Counted from the stretch's first letter, positions 26,903 through 35,460 are shown. The stretch is 64,000 bases of DNA from an uncultured Oscillospiraceae bacterium (GCA_947631395.1 CANRLF010000007.1:24521-88520); one strand, 5' to 3'. The notes: generated from the letters alone by a model not told the origin. Translations and numbers: made by a program.

Positions 26903-28039
26903 TCACACCTTTATCGAATTTCTCGTGAGCCTATCCACGGCGAGTATCTCCTCCACCGACCCGGCCGGCAGACCTCCCAGGTCCTCCACCGCCCGGCCCA
27001 CCGTCTCCGGTATGTCCATGAACCCGATCCTGCCCTGGAGGAACGCCAGCACCGCCGCCTCGTTGGCGGCGTTCATCACCGCCGGCGCGGCGTCCGTCCT
27101 GCCCGCCACCGACAGGGCTATCTTCAGACACCGGAATTTGTCCGTGTCCGGCTCCTCAAAGGTCAGCGTCCCTATTTTTGTAAGATCCAGCTCCCCGGCA
27201 AGGGACTGACACCTCTCCGGATACGTCAGCGCCAGCTGTATCGGCAGGCGCATATCCGGTACCCCCAGTTGCGCGATGACCGAGTTGTCCGCAAACTCCA
27301 CGGCCGAGTGGACTATGCTCTGGGGGTGTACCACCGGCCTTATCATGTCCGGCCTCACCCCGAATAGCCACATTGCCTCTATGACCTCCAGGCCCTTGTT
27401 CATCATCGTGGCGGAGTCTATCGTCACCTTGGCCCCCATATCCCAGTTGGGATGGCGAAGGGCGCGCTCCGGTGTCACCGCGCGAAGCTCCTCTTCGGAA
27501 AGCCCCCTGAAGGGCCCGCCGGAGGCCGTCAGGATTATCCTCTTTACCTCGCTCTTCCTCCCACTCATAAGACACTGGAAGATAGCGGAATGTTCCGAAT
27601 CCACCGGCAAAAGCTCACAGCCCCGTTCCCTTATCGCCCTTGTGACCGGCCCCCCGGCGCAGACGAGCGTCTCCTTGTTCGCCAGGGCTATCCGCCTTTT
27701 TCCCGCCTCTATCGCCGCCATGGTCGGCCTGAGACCGGCGACGCCCACAAGGGACGACTCCACCGTGTCCGCCTCCATCCCGGCGCACTCGCAGACCCCC
27801 TCCTCCCCGGACAGTACCCGGACGGAGGTATCCGCCAGCCGCGTTTTCAGCTCAGCCGCCGCGGCCTCGTCGGCCATCGCCACGGCCTTCGGCAGGAACC
27901 TTCTGGCCTGGCTCTCCATCAGCCCTACGTTTTTATTCGCCGTCAGTGCCGTTATCTCTATTCCCAGCGCCTCCGCCGCCTCCAGCGTCTGTGTGCCGAT
28001 GGAGCCTGTGGAGCCCAGGACCGTGAGGGTCTTTGTCAT
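26903..28039 (-). CDS. dxr: 1-deoxy-D-xylulose 5-phosphate reductoisomerase
   Basis: The 378-residue enzyme starts MTKTLTVLGSTGSIGTQTLE, the NADPH-binding motif. It has the metal and substrate sites PVDSEHSAIFQ, LTASGGPF and ATMMNKGLEVIEA. It converts DXP to MEP, the second step of the MEP pathway, and sits in the standard cdsA-dxr-rseP order. The ribosome-binding site is GAGGTAAGCAT. Confidence 0.97.
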   Translation of the reverse strand: MTKTLTVLGSTGSIGTQTLEAAEALGIEITALTANKNVGLMESQARRFLPKAVAMADEAAAAELKTRLADTSVRVLSGEEGVCECAGMEADTVESSLVGVAGLRPTMAAIEAGKRRIALANKETLVCAGGPVTRAIRERGCELLPVDSEHSAIFQCLMSGRKSEVKRIILTASGGPFRGLSEEELRAVTPERALRHPNWDMGAKVTIDSATMMNKGLEVIEAMWLFGVRPDMIRPVVHPQSIVHSAVEFADNSVIAQLGVPDMRLPIQLALTYPERCQSLAGELDLTKIGTLTFEEPDTDKFRCLKIALSVAGRTDAAPAVMNAANEAAVLAFLQGRIGFMDIPETVGRAVEDLGGLPAGSVEEILAVDRLTRNSIKV

Positions 28040-28062
28040 ATGCTTACCTCAAATAGCGCCCG

Positions 28063-28884
28063 TCAAAAGGCCGGAATGATGTTCACCAGCAGATACACCA
28101 GCGGAGCCGTGAAGATTATGCTGTCGAACCTGTCCAGCACCCCTCCGTGGCCGGGGATGAGATTGCCGTAGTCCTTTATCCCGTGCTCCCGCTTTATCAC
28201 CGAAAAGGCCAGATCCCCGATCTGGCACGTCACGTTCCCAAGACACGCGTATATGAGCAGGAAGAGGTAATTTACCTCTATGTTCAACGCCTTGTCCACT
28301 ATGAGCCCGAATATCATTATACCCACTATCCCGCCGAGGAAACTCCCGATGAAGCCCTCCAGGGATTTATTTGGACTGCACTTCACCACTCCCTTGTGGC
28401 GTCCGAAGAACATCCCTCCGAAATACCCGCCTGTGTCCGATACCGCGGTTATCACGAAGGCCATTATGATAAGAAGTCCCCCGTTTTCCATCATCCGAAG
28501 CTGGAGGAGCGCCGACATGCACACCGGCACCAGCACCCCGATAAAAAGCCCCGACATCACTGTGGAAAACCCCACGGCCTTTTCCGTGCCGTAGGTGAAT
28601 ATGGCCTCGGCGAAGAGCGTCACCATCAAAAATACCAGCGCCACTCTTATGACGAGCTCCGCGCACCCTAAGTAAAACCCCACCGGTATGGCCGCGGCGG
28701 AGAGTCCCGGATATATGAGCATCCTCATATCCTTGACCTTCCCCACCGTGCGCATGAGCTCATATACGGCTATGACGCCTAAAACAGCGATCACCGCCGC
28801 CAGGCACCAGGCCGGCGCCCACAGGGCCAGCACCAGCAAAAGCGCGATCATCACCGCCGCCATTATCGTCCTTGTCAGTAGCAT
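28063..28884 (-). CDS. cdsA: Phosphatidate cytidylyltransferase (CDP-diglyceride synthase)
   Basis: The 273-residue polytopic protein has ~7-8 TM segments and the CdsA signature SDTGGYFGGMFFGRHKG...SPNKSLEG, with the C-terminal DYGNLIPGHGGVLDRFDS motif. It makes CDP-diacylglycerol for phospholipid synthesis. It is separated from uppS by the S66 peptidase gene, unlike the usual direct uppS-cdsA order. Confidence 0.96.
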   Translation of the reverse strand: MLLTRTIMAAVMIALLLVLALWAPAWCLAAVIAVLGVIAVYELMRTVGKVKDMRMLIYPGLSAAAIPVGFYLGCAELVIRVALVFLMVTLFAEAIFTYGTEKAVGFSTVMSGLFIGVLVPVCMSALLQLRMMENGGLLIIMAFVITAVSDTGGYFGGMFFGRHKGVVKCSPNKSLEGFIGSFLGGIVGIMIFGLIVDKALNIEVNYLFLLIYACLGNVTCQIGDLAFSVIKREHGIKDYGNLIPGHGGVLDRFDSIIFTAPLVYLLVNIIPAF

Positions 28885-28908
28885 AAAAATACCTTCTCCC
28901 TCAATAGT

Positions 28909-29952
28909 TTACGCCGTCGCCGGCTCCAAAAGCGTCAGCGTCCTCCTGTCCGCGTCCAGCCGGCATCTGACGCCGTAGGGTATTATGCCGATGGGCTCGG
29001 CGTGGCCGAAATTCACGTTGTAAAGTATGGGCAGCTCCGGATGCCCCGCCTCGAAGCCCACCACCCTGCGGTAGACCTCCTTATAGGGCTCATATTTGCT
29101 CCGTCTCGCGGGCTTGCCCACGATTATACCCCGGATAACGTCAAATATCCCCTGGGCCGCGAAGTTGCGAAGATACCATGTGAGAAGTTCGCAGGAGGTG
29201 TCGTCCTCGCTTGTTTCCAAAAACATTATTTTTCCCGCCCACGCATCCCTTGTGGGCCAGAGAGACGTCCCCAGAAGCTCCACGAATACGTCGATACAGC
29301 CGCCAAGAAGCTCCCCCTCCACGGCTCCCGCGCCCTGAAGGACCTCGTAGCCGATCTTTTCCGGGTGGTAGGGCTTTATGGTATTCATGTTCTCCTCGCT
29401 CCACCATATCTTCTCGTCCTCGTCGTCGTACCAGTACGGCGCTGAGGGTATTTCCAGAGTCTCGCAGGGCTCAAAGAGCGTCTTGCGGATCATCCGGTCG
29501 GTGTAGTCGTTTATCCTGACGTACTCCGAGAAATTGTTCATCACGCTGGCCCCGTAATAGGAGATGAGACCGGCCTTGTACAGCATGAGGTGGTTCGTGG
29601 TGGTGTCGGAAAAGCCCGTGAATATCTTGGGATTATCGCGTATTACGTCAAAGTCGATGTACGGAAGTATCCTTATGGTGTCGTCCCCGCCGATGGCGTT
29701 GAATATGGCCTTCACGCTCTTATCCCGGAATGCGTCCATAAGGTCTGCGGCCCTCGCCTCCGGGTGCTCGTATAAATACTGCCTGCCCTTCAAGGCGTTC
29801 GGCATGACCGTGACGCGAAGCCCGAAGTCCCGCTCCAGCCGCTCTCTGGCAATATAGAGCTTGTGGATAGCCCAGCTCTCCCCCAGCGTTCCGGCGGAGA
29901 GGCTCACAATGGCCACCGTGTCGCCCTTTTTTAGGTGTGACGGCTTTATCAT
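28909..29952 (-). CDS. S66-family peptidase (LD-carboxypeptidase/MccF-like)
   Basis: The 347-residue protein begins MIKPSHLKKGDTVAIVSLSA. The start codon shares one base with the uppS stop (TGATG), showing coupling; a longer frame upstream is an artefact of the uppS region. S66 features are the nucleophile-elbow region FTGFSDTTTNHL, the C-terminal FLETSEDDTSCELL with the catalytic Glu, and NVNFGHAEPIGI with the catalytic His. S66 enzymes are LD-carboxypeptidases in murein recycling or microcin C self-immunity hydrolases. Placement in the lipid-precursor operon favours a cell-wall role; this is inference. Confidence 0.9.
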   Translation of the reverse strand: MIKPSHLKKGDTVAIVSLSAGTLGESWAIHKLYIARERLERDFGLRVTVMPNALKGRQYLYEHPEARAADLMDAFRDKSVKAIFNAIGGDDTIRILPYIDFDVIRDNPKIFTGFSDTTTNHLMLYKAGLISYYGASVMNNFSEYVRINDYTDRMIRKTLFEPCETLEIPSAPYWYDDEDEKIWWSEENMNTIKPYHPEKIGYEVLQGAGAVEGELLGGCIDVFVELLGTSLWPTRDAWAGKIMFLETSEDDTSCELLTWYLRNFAAQGIFDVIRGIIVGKPARRSKYEPYKEVYRRVVGFEAGHPELPILYNVNFGHAEPIGIIPYGVRCRLDADRRTLTLLEPATA

Positions 29953-30686
29953 CACTTCTTCACCCCTCCGTACCGCCTGTCCCGCTTCTGATACGCCTCT
30001 ATGGCCGCGTCCATGTCCCTCTCCGTAAAATCCGGCCACAGCACGTCGGTGAAGTAAAACTCCGAATAGGCCGACTGCCAGAGGAGAAAATTGGAGATCC
30101 TCTCCTCCCCGCTTGGCCTGATTATCAGGTCCGGGTCCGGCATCCCCGCGGTGTAGAGATACTTTGAAAGCTCCGCCTCCGTAAGCTCCCCGCGGTCCGG
30201 ATCGGCCTGCCACGCCTTTACGGCCCTGACTATCTCGTCCCGGCCTCCGTAATTTACGCACAGGTTTGCCTGAGTGCGCGTCTCAAGTGTCTCGTCTATG
30301 GCCTCCACCCTGTCGATAAGCGCCCTGAGCTCCGGCGACAGTGGCGAGAGATCGCCCAGCACCCTTATGCGCACGTTCTCCCGGCGCATCTTCTCAATGG
30401 CCTCCTCCAGATACTTCTTGAGAAGGCCCATGATTGCCGACACCTCCTCGGCCGAGCGTTTCCAGTTCTCCGTGGAGAAGGCGTAGACGGTCAAATATTC
30501 GATACCCAGGTCCCGGCAATAGGAGGCTATCCGCCGGAAGGTCTCGGCCCCGGCGGCGTGACCGGCCGTCCGCGGCAGTCCCCGCTTTTTTGCCCACCGC
30601 CCGTTGCCGTCCATGATTATCGCAATATGACGGGGCAGGACCGTTCCCTGCCCCGCCGTCTTTTGTTGTCTCTCAGTACTCGTCAT
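29952..30686 (-). CDS. uppS: Isoprenyl transferase (undecaprenyl diphosphate synthase)
   Basis: The 244-residue enzyme has HIAIIMDGNGRWAKKRGLPR at the active site, AFSTENWKR, and the C-terminal DLIIRPSGEERISNFLLWQ. It condenses IPP units to C55-PP, the lipid carrier for peptidoglycan and teichoic acid. Its start overlaps the frr stop (TGATG), and it passes coupling on to the S66 gene in the same way. Confidence 0.97.
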   Translation of the reverse strand: MTSTERQQKTAGQGTVLPRHIAIIMDGNGRWAKKRGLPRTAGHAAGAETFRRIASYCRDLGIEYLTVYAFSTENWKRSAEEVSAIMGLLKKYLEEAIEKMRRENVRIRVLGDLSPLSPELRALIDRVEAIDETLETRTQANLCVNYGGRDEIVRAVKAWQADPDRGELTEAELSKYLYTAGMPDPDLIIRPSGEERISNFLLWQSAYSEFYFTDVLWPDFTERDMDAAIEAYQKRDRRYGGVKK

Positions 30687-31249
30687 CAGATGGATGTCAG
30701 TTCCTTTTCCTTCTTCGCCGTGGCCTCGTCCACCTTCTTGATGTAGTCGTCGGTCATGGTCTGGAGGTCCTTCTCCATGATCTTCAGGTCGTCCTCGGTG
30801 ACGTCGCTGGCCTTCTGCATCTTCTTGAACTTCTCGTTTGCGTCACGGCGCACGTTGCGCACCGCCGTCTTTGCGGTCTCGGCGTATTTCCTCACCTGCT
30901 TTATAAGGTCCGCCCGGCGCTCCTCCGTGAGCTGCGGGAAGGCCAGGCGTATGACCGAGCCGTCGTTCTGGGGATTTATCCCAACGTCTGAGGCCAGGAT
31001 GGTCTTTTCAATGGGCTTGAGAAGGCTCTTGTCCCAGGGCTGTATGACCAGCGTCCTGGGGTCCGGGGAGGAGATGGTACCCACCTGGTTTATTGGCGTG
31101 GGCACACCGTAGTAGTCAACTCTCAGATGGTTGAGCACGGCGGCGTTGGCGCGTCCGGCGCGTACAGTGGCAAACTGCGCCTCCAGCGCCTCGATGGTCT
31201 TGTTCATCTTGTCAAGGTATTCCTTAAAAGCTGCGTCGTCGGTGTACAT
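30686..31249 (-). CDS. frr: Ribosome recycling factor
   Basis: The 187-residue factor has VRAGRANAAVLNHLRVDYYG, the signature of RRF, and a helical C-terminal half (EKDLQTMTDDYIKKVDE). It splits post-termination ribosomes with EF-G. The ribosome-binding site is TTAAGGAGGATAAACC. It follows pyrH after 53 bases. Confidence 0.97.
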   Translation of the reverse strand: MYTDDAAFKEYLDKMNKTIEALEAQFATVRAGRANAAVLNHLRVDYYGVPTPINQVGTISSPDPRTLVIQPWDKSLLKPIEKTILASDVGINPQNDGSVIRLAFPQLTEERRADLIKQVRKYAETAKTAVRNVRRDANEKFKKMQKASDVTEDDLKIMEKDLQTMTDDYIKKVDEATAKKEKELTSI

Positions 31250-31302
31250 GGTTTATCCTCCTTAATTGATTATATTGAAGCTCGGTTTATTGCCGGGTCG
31301 TG

Positions 31303-32019
31303 TCACTTCACCACTGTCCCTATCTTCTCCCCCATTATGGCCCGCTTTATGTTCTCCGGGTCCTTCAGGGCAAATAGCAGGACTGGTATGTTGTTGTCCA
31401 TGCTCAGGCTCGTGGCCGTGGTGTCCATCACCGCCAGATGCCTCGCCAGCACGTCGTCATATGATATGTGGTCGAACTTCACCGCCTTGGGGTCCAGCTT
31501 GGGGTCGGCGGAGTACACCCCGTCCACGTTCTTGGCCAAAAGTATCACGTCCGCGTTTATCTCCGCGGCCCTCAGCACCGCCGCCGTGTCCGTGGAAAAA
31601 TAGGGGCTCCCCGTACCGCAGCCGAATATGACTATGCGCCCCTTTTTAAGGTGCTTGTCGGCTTTCAGCCTTATATAGGGCTCGGCGATGGAGCTCATCT
31701 GCACCGCGGTCTGTACTCTCACCTCCGCGCCCATGTGCTCCAGAACGTCCGCCACGGCAAGGCAGTTCATCACCGTGGCCATCATGCCCATGTGGTCGGC
31801 CCGGGTCCGCTCCATCCTGCCGCCGCCGTCCTTGACGCCCCGCCAGAAGTTGCCGCCGCCGATAACTATGCCGATCTCCACGCCCATGTCGGAGCACTCC
31901 TTAACGACCTTGCAAACGCTCTCTATTACGTCAAAATCAAGGCCGAAGCCGCGCTCACCGGCCAGCGCCTCGCCGGACAGCTTCAAAAGAACTCTCTTAT
32001 ATACAGGTTTTGTGTCCAT
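31303..32019 (-). CDS. pyrH: Uridylate kinase (UMP kinase)
   Basis: The 238-residue protein has [31 protein letters not shown], the [11 protein letters not shown] motif and a C-terminal NPENIKRA-like sequence ([11 protein letters not shown]). It phosphorylates UMP to UDP and is allosterically controlled by UTP and GTP. It is the first gene of the operon; rpsB and tsf, usually directly upstream, are absent here and instead tdk is divergent. An AT-rich stretch upstream with TATTAAAAT may hold the promoter. Confidence 0.96.
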   Translation of the reverse strand: MDTKPVYKRVLLKLSGEALAGERGFGLDFDVIESVCKVVKECSDMGVEIGIVIGGGNFWRGVKDGGGRMERTRADHMGMMATVMNCLAVADVLEHMGAEVRVQTAVQMSSIAEPYIRLKADKHLKKGRIVIFGCGTGSPYFSTDTAAVLRAAEINADVILLAKNVDGVYSADPKLDPKAVKFDHISYDDVLARHLAVMDTTATSLSMDNNIPVLLFALKDPENIKRAIMGEKIGTVVK

Positions 32020-32154
32020 AAGTCCTCCCAGGTCGAATATATTGTTTTTTCCTATTTTAATATACTTTCACCGAAATTGGAATACCATATTTAGAATTTT
32101 ACAAAAATTTCGGATTTTTCTTCCGCCGCCCGCCCCTCAACAGGTCGAATTTTC

Positions 32155-32183
32155 TTGAACAATCGGTAAAAGCGTGTTATTAT
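32155..32183 (+). promoter_or_regulatory. Promoter of tdk
   Basis: TTGAAC (32155-32160), 17 bases, TATTAT (32178-32183), close to the sigma-A consensus, 41 bases before the tdk start. Confidence 0.75.
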
Positions 32184-32224
32184 GCTGTTATTCGGTATGT
32201 TTTTTCACCGCGGGAGGGTATCAT

Positions 32225-32815
32225 ATGGCACAGCTATATTTCAAATACGGGGCCATGGGCTCCAGCAAGACCGCCAACGCCCTTATGGCCAGGTTCAATT
32301 ACGAGGAGCGCGGCCAGAAGGTCCTGCTCGTAAAGCCCCAGCTCGACACCAGGAACGGCGACCACACGGTCTATTCCCGCATCGGCCTTACCTACCCCTG
32401 CGTCTATTTCCACGAGATGCGCGCCATGGCTGACACCGAGCTTCAGAAAAACGACTGCATAATCGTGGATGAGGCCCAGTTTTTGACGAAGGACGAGGTC
32501 ATGTACCTTGTCCACCTTGTGGACGACTGCGGCATCCCCGTCATATGCTACGGCCTCCGCGCCGATTTCAAGGGCGAGCTCTTCCCCGGAAGCTACGAGC
32601 TTTTAGTCATGGCCGATAAGATAGAGGAGGTCAAGACCGTCTGCTGGTGCGGCAAAAAAGCCACCTTCAACGCCCGCTTCGACGAAAACGGCAAGGTCCT
32701 AAAAGAGGGCGCCCAGGTAGTCCTCGGCGCCAACGACAAATACATCGGCCTCTGCCGCCACCACTGGATGACCGGCGACTTAGGCCCCGACTTCCACCCC
32801 TCCACCCCCAAATAA
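32225..32815 (+). CDS. tdk: Thymidine kinase (type II)
   Basis: The 196-residue protein begins MAQLYFKYGAMGSSKTANALM, with the Walker A-like GAMGSSKT, LVKPQLDTR, the Walker B IVDEAQFL, and a zinc lasso containing CWCGKKATFNARF and a C-terminal LCRHHW. It phosphorylates thymidine in the salvage pathway and is normally inhibited by dTTP. The start follows CGGGAGGGTATCAT; an upstream in-frame ATG lacks a ribosome-binding site. Confidence 0.95.
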   Translation: MAQLYFKYGAMGSSKTANALMARFNYEERGQKVLLVKPQLDTRNGDHTVYSRIGLTYPCVYFHEMRAMADTELQKNDCIIVDEAQFLTKDEVMYLVHLVDDCGIPVICYGLRADFKGELFPGSYELLVMADKIEEVKTVCWCGKKATFNARFDENGKVLKEGAQVVLGANDKYIGLCRHHWMTGDLGPDFHPSTPK

Positions 32816-32829
32816 CCCCCCATCCCCGC

Positions 32830-33160
32830 CGCGCGGAAAAAAGGCTCCCCGTTTCAATGGGGAGCTGTCGCCGAAGGCGACTGAGGGGTTCTACCCGCCC
32901 CCCCCAAAAAGGTTTGCAACTTCGCCGCACATTTAATCGCGCCGCAAGGCGCAACCCTGTTCTCTTAGGCTCCCCTTCGTAAGGGGAGCTGTCAGCGGAG
33001 CTGACTGAGGGATCGAGGCCGTAGCCGTGCGCACCCCCTCCACCCTCACCCCTACCTCCCCCGCGTGGTCGCCTTCCCCGCCCGGGCGGGGAAGGGCAGG
33101 GATGAGGTGGGATAAGCGGCGCCAGCCGCAACCACATTCCCCCGCCCCTGATCAAAACCT
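32830..33160. repeat. Two-part composite repeat (copies c and d) after tdk
   Basis: Copy c (32841-32893) has GGCTCCCCGTTTCAATGGGG and the hairpin GTCGCCGAAGGCGAC. Copy d (32967-33160) has GGCTCCCCTTCGTAAGGGG and GTCAGCGGAGCTGAC, then the C-rich arm, CCCCGCCCGGGCGGGG and GATGAGGTGGGATAAGCGG. The 456-base gap between tdk and the VanZ-family gene holds only these repeats and a terminator. Confidence 0.85.
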
Positions 33161-33203
33161 GCTAACCTCCGACCTCACCCCGACTTTTCCCCAAAAAATA
33201 GCA

Positions 33204-33236
33204 AAGCCAGCGGCCCCGCCGCTGGCTTCCCTTTTT
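33204..33236 (+). terminator. Terminator between repeats and the VanZ-family gene
   Basis: AAGCCAGCGGC pairs with GCCGCTGGCTT around CCC, followed by CCCTTTTT on the plus strand; T-rich sequence also follows on the minus strand, so it may work both ways. Confidence 0.75.
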
Positions 33237-33271
33237 AAAAAATCAAGAAAAAAGTAATCTCAGGTTTTCCA

Positions 33272-34708
33272 TCACTCCAGCGCGGAAACGAATGTAGTCC
33301 ACCCAGCGCCTCCCCGCAGCTCCGCGTCATTTTCATCTGAGAGAGTAAAGGAATAGACAGGTTGGCGGAACCCCTTGCTGTCGGTCATGTATTCCAGCTC
33401 ACAGTCAATGACCCGCACTTCACGGGGGGCCAGACTGTTGAACATGGGCACATCGTGCCAGGAGAACCTCCCGGCGCAAAGGCGCTCATACGCCTTCTTT
33501 GGAGAAATGACCGCGGCGTTTCCACGAAGGGTACTGACAGACAGGGAGTTGTCTACCTCATAGAGAATGCCGCCCTCTGCCACCGAGCATGTCAATTCAC
33601 CGTCGGTAAGCTCACCGTCCGCTATTACACGCTCCGCCCGAAAAGCGTACTTTCCCTTTTCCGCGTCCACGGTAATAAACTCAGCCGCGTCAGGTATTTC
33701 GATGCCCAGCTTTTCGAGGGACGCCCGGAGCTCGTCCTCCGTGGCCTCTCCCCCCTCTTCGCCGTAGCGCAGGGAGCTGTCCACGCGATAATCCGTGTAC
33801 TTATAGGAGCGGTCGTTGTAGTCCACCTGTAAGCTATATGTGTTGTGATCAGAGTAGAACGCGATATGGTCATAGTACTGTACGTCAGCGGCACCAAATC
33901 TGATCTCAGCCCCTTGCCGCCCAAGAAACTCCGCCGCGAAGGCGTCGCAGCTCTCCGTCGTAAAGGGCTCCACCCAGTAGACCCCGGACGGCCCCGGCTC
34001 GTCGGATAGAGGACACTCCTGTACCCATTCTGTTCCCCTGGTGTTGGCGGCGTATATCGGGGCATCCGCGAGATTTCCGTATGGCTGAAAATAGTACGTG
34101 AGGAACACGCAAGCCAAGGCCGCGGCGGACAAAACGGGAAGAACAACGTATATCCCGGCGACCTTCCACCGTTTTCCCGCCAGGCTGACGAACAGCATAC
34201 ACAGGCAGTACCCCAGCATTGCGCCCAGAATATTGCATATAAGGTCGTCCACATCGGCCTGTCCCCGGTCAAGGATATACTGGAGCACTTCGATCACAAG
34301 AGACGTACCGGCCCCGGCTGTCAGCATCCAATACCACCGCCGGAAAGGCTTTGCCGCCAGCGGGAGCAGCACACCCAGTGGGAGGAACATGGCGATGTTC
34401 AATAGAGGGTTTAGCCAGACCTGCAGGGTAAAGCTGTTCCACGCCTCCCAAAACGCCAAAAACGGGTAAAGTTGAACGCCCATTTGCATACCGTCCATAC
34501 GGTTCACAAAAGTAATAGCGGCCAGCCCGCCCAAATAGCACATGAGCAGCACAATGGCCACAGCTTGTCCTTTTTGAACACGCTTCCCATCACGGCGGTA
34601 CTTTAGATTTAACAAAATAATAATCACAACGCCTGTTACCAACCCCATCACCGCCGGAGGAACGGCATTCCGGAAAAGATAAATAATATACCGCACAAAA
34701 TCATTCAT
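33272..34708 (-). CDS. VanZ-family membrane protein with a large extracytoplasmic C-terminal domain
   Basis: I set the start at 34708 (MNDFVRYIIYLFRN, after AAGGGGGCTGATCGTACA); the longer frame would run into the ssrA-flanking repeat. The 478-residue protein has ~5-6 TM segments with the VanZ signature NPLLNIAMFLPLGVLLPL and GQADVDDLICNILGAMLGY (residues ~95-185). Residues ~215-478 are a soluble extracytoplasmic domain that I do not recognise, with EVRVIDCELEYMTDSKG near the end. VanZ proteins can confer low-level teicoplanin resistance; most homologues have unknown roles. Its base composition looks less GC-rich than neighbours and it abuts the 3' side of ssrA, a frequent integration site, so acquisition by transfer is possible. 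Confidence 0.8.
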   Translation of the reverse strand: MNDFVRYIIYLFRNAVPPAVMGLVTGVVIIILLNLKYRRDGKRVQKGQAVAIVLLMCYLGGLAAITFVNRMDGMQMGVQLYPFLAFWEAWNSFTLQVWLNPLLNIAMFLPLGVLLPLAAKPFRRWYWMLTAGAGTSLVIEVLQYILDRGQADVDDLICNILGAMLGYCLCMLFVSLAGKRWKVAGIYVVLPVLSAAALACVFLTYYFQPYGNLADAPIYAANTRGTEWVQECPLSDEPGPSGVYWVEPFTTESCDAFAAEFLGRQGAEIRFGAADVQYYDHIAFYSDHNTYSLQVDYNDRSYKYTDYRVDSSLRYGEEGGEATEDELRASLEKLGIEIPDAAEFITVDAEKGKYAFRAERVIADGELTDGELTCSVAEGGILYEVDNSLSVSTLRGNAAVISPKKAYERLCAGRFSWHDVPMFNSLAPREVRVIDCELEYMTDSKGFRQPVYSFTLSDENDAELRGGAGWTTFVSALE

Positions 34709-34742
34709 TGTACGATCAGCCCCCTTTTTCCCTTTCCCAATC

Positions 34743-34920
34743 AATTTTCGCGGCGACACGCGCGTCGCGAAAATTACCTTTTGTTTTGCGGAGTGTATGG
34801 CCCTCCGGGCCATGCGCGCAACAAAACAGCAGGACCCGGGATTTGAAATTCCAATTTCAAATCCCGGGTCCGCACGTATCCCCTTGACTTACAAAGGCCC
34901 CCGGGCCTTTGTAAGTCAAA
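34743..34920 (-). repeat. Four-hairpin element, left copy (3' side of ssrA)
   Basis: Read on the minus strand from 34920: hairpin 1 TTGACTTACAAAGGCCC/GGGCCTTTGTAAGTCAA; hairpin 2 GGACCCGGGATTTGAAATT paired with AATTTCAAATCCCGGGTCC around GG; hairpin 3 with outer arms GTTTTG/CAAAAC and inner ATGGCCC-GGA-GGGCCAT; then a 47-base conserved tail with arms AATTTTCGCG/CGCGAAAATT (34789-34743). The right copy has the same order in opposite orientation. Confidence 0.88.
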
Positions 34921-34923
34921 ATA

Positions 34924-35280
34924 TGGTGGAGGCGAGGGGAGTTGAACCCCTGTCCGAAAACACATCCACTCAAACCTCTCCGGGCGCAGGCGGTTATTTC
35001 GGGTCGCCCCGTTTCCCTCGCTTACAGGCAAGCCGTCACGCCTGAAAGTCCGGTAGCTTCATTATGCATGGCGCGCTCAAAGCTTCGCGCGCTCACGTTC
35101 TCAACTCATCGACGCCCCATCCCCGGCCGTTGACCTCCGGGGTGGAACGGTCACTGCTTAAGCAGCGACAGGAACAGCGTAATCGTTGTTCTTTAATTTA
35201 TAATTGCCCGTTTTAAGGATGACAGGCCCATCCGCCCGCTATTCAAGCTTCCGCGTCCCCGTCGAAACCGGTACGCCCCC
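34924..35280 (-). ncRNA. ssrA: Transfer-messenger RNA (tmRNA)
   Basis: The 357-nt RNA begins GGGGGCGTACCGGTTTCGAC and ends with a T-arm-like GTTCAACTCCCC stretch followed by CGCCTCCACCA. The acceptor arms GGGGGCG and CGCCTCC pair (with one G-T), and CCA is encoded. The tag frame runs from GGC at 35208 to TAA at 35160: GNYKLKNNDYAVPVAA, ending in the VAA-type degron read by ClpXP. Pseudoknot-like stems follow the tag. With SmpB it rescues stalled ribosomes. Its partner smpB lies ~1.5 kb away on the same strand. The two flanking inverted elements are unusual. Confidence 0.97.
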
Positions 35281-35281
35281 A

Positions 35282-35460
35282 TTGGCTGTCGAAAAAGGCC
35301 TGCGGCCTTTTCCGACAAGGGAGAGACGCGTGCGGATAGAATTTTTGAAATTGGAATTTCAAAAATTTTATCCTGCCGTTTTGCCGCGCGCGCCGCCGAA
35401 GGCGGCACACTTGCAAAACAAAAGGTAATTTTCGCGACGCGCATGTCGCCGCGAAAATTA
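35282..35460 (+). repeat. Four-hairpin element, right copy (5' side of ssrA)
   Basis: On the plus strand: hairpin 1 TGTCGAAAAAGGCC/GGCCTTTTCCGACA; hairpin 2 GGATAGAATTTTTGAAATT paired with AATTTCAAAAATTTTATCC around GG; hairpin 3 with outer GTTTTG/CAAAAC and inner GCCGCC-GAA-GGCGGC; then the 47-base tail at 35413-35459, identical to the left copy at 46 of 47 bases. Variable stems differ between copies at many positions yet stay paired, which is evidence of selection on structure. The copy lies between ssrA and any upstream promoter. Confidence 0.88.

Noticed and set aside
29952..30261. N-terminal extension of the S66 peptidase up to 30261
   Set aside because: It overlaps uppS, lacks a ribosome-binding site, and the TGATG start at 29952 fits the family start.
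32020..32154. Expected rpsB-tsf genes upstream of pyrH
   Set aside because: The gap is AT-rich and non-coding on both strands, then the divergent tdk begins; rpsB and tsf must be elsewhere.
34708..34813. N-terminal extension of the VanZ-family protein
   Set aside because: It runs through the ssrA-flanking repeat; the ATG at 34708 has a ribosome-binding site.
34874..34921. Treating the hairpin after the ssrA 3' end as a simple terminator
   Set aside because: The stem is strong but no T tract follows on the minus strand, and the same hairpin position is repeated on the other side of ssrA, so it belongs to the element.
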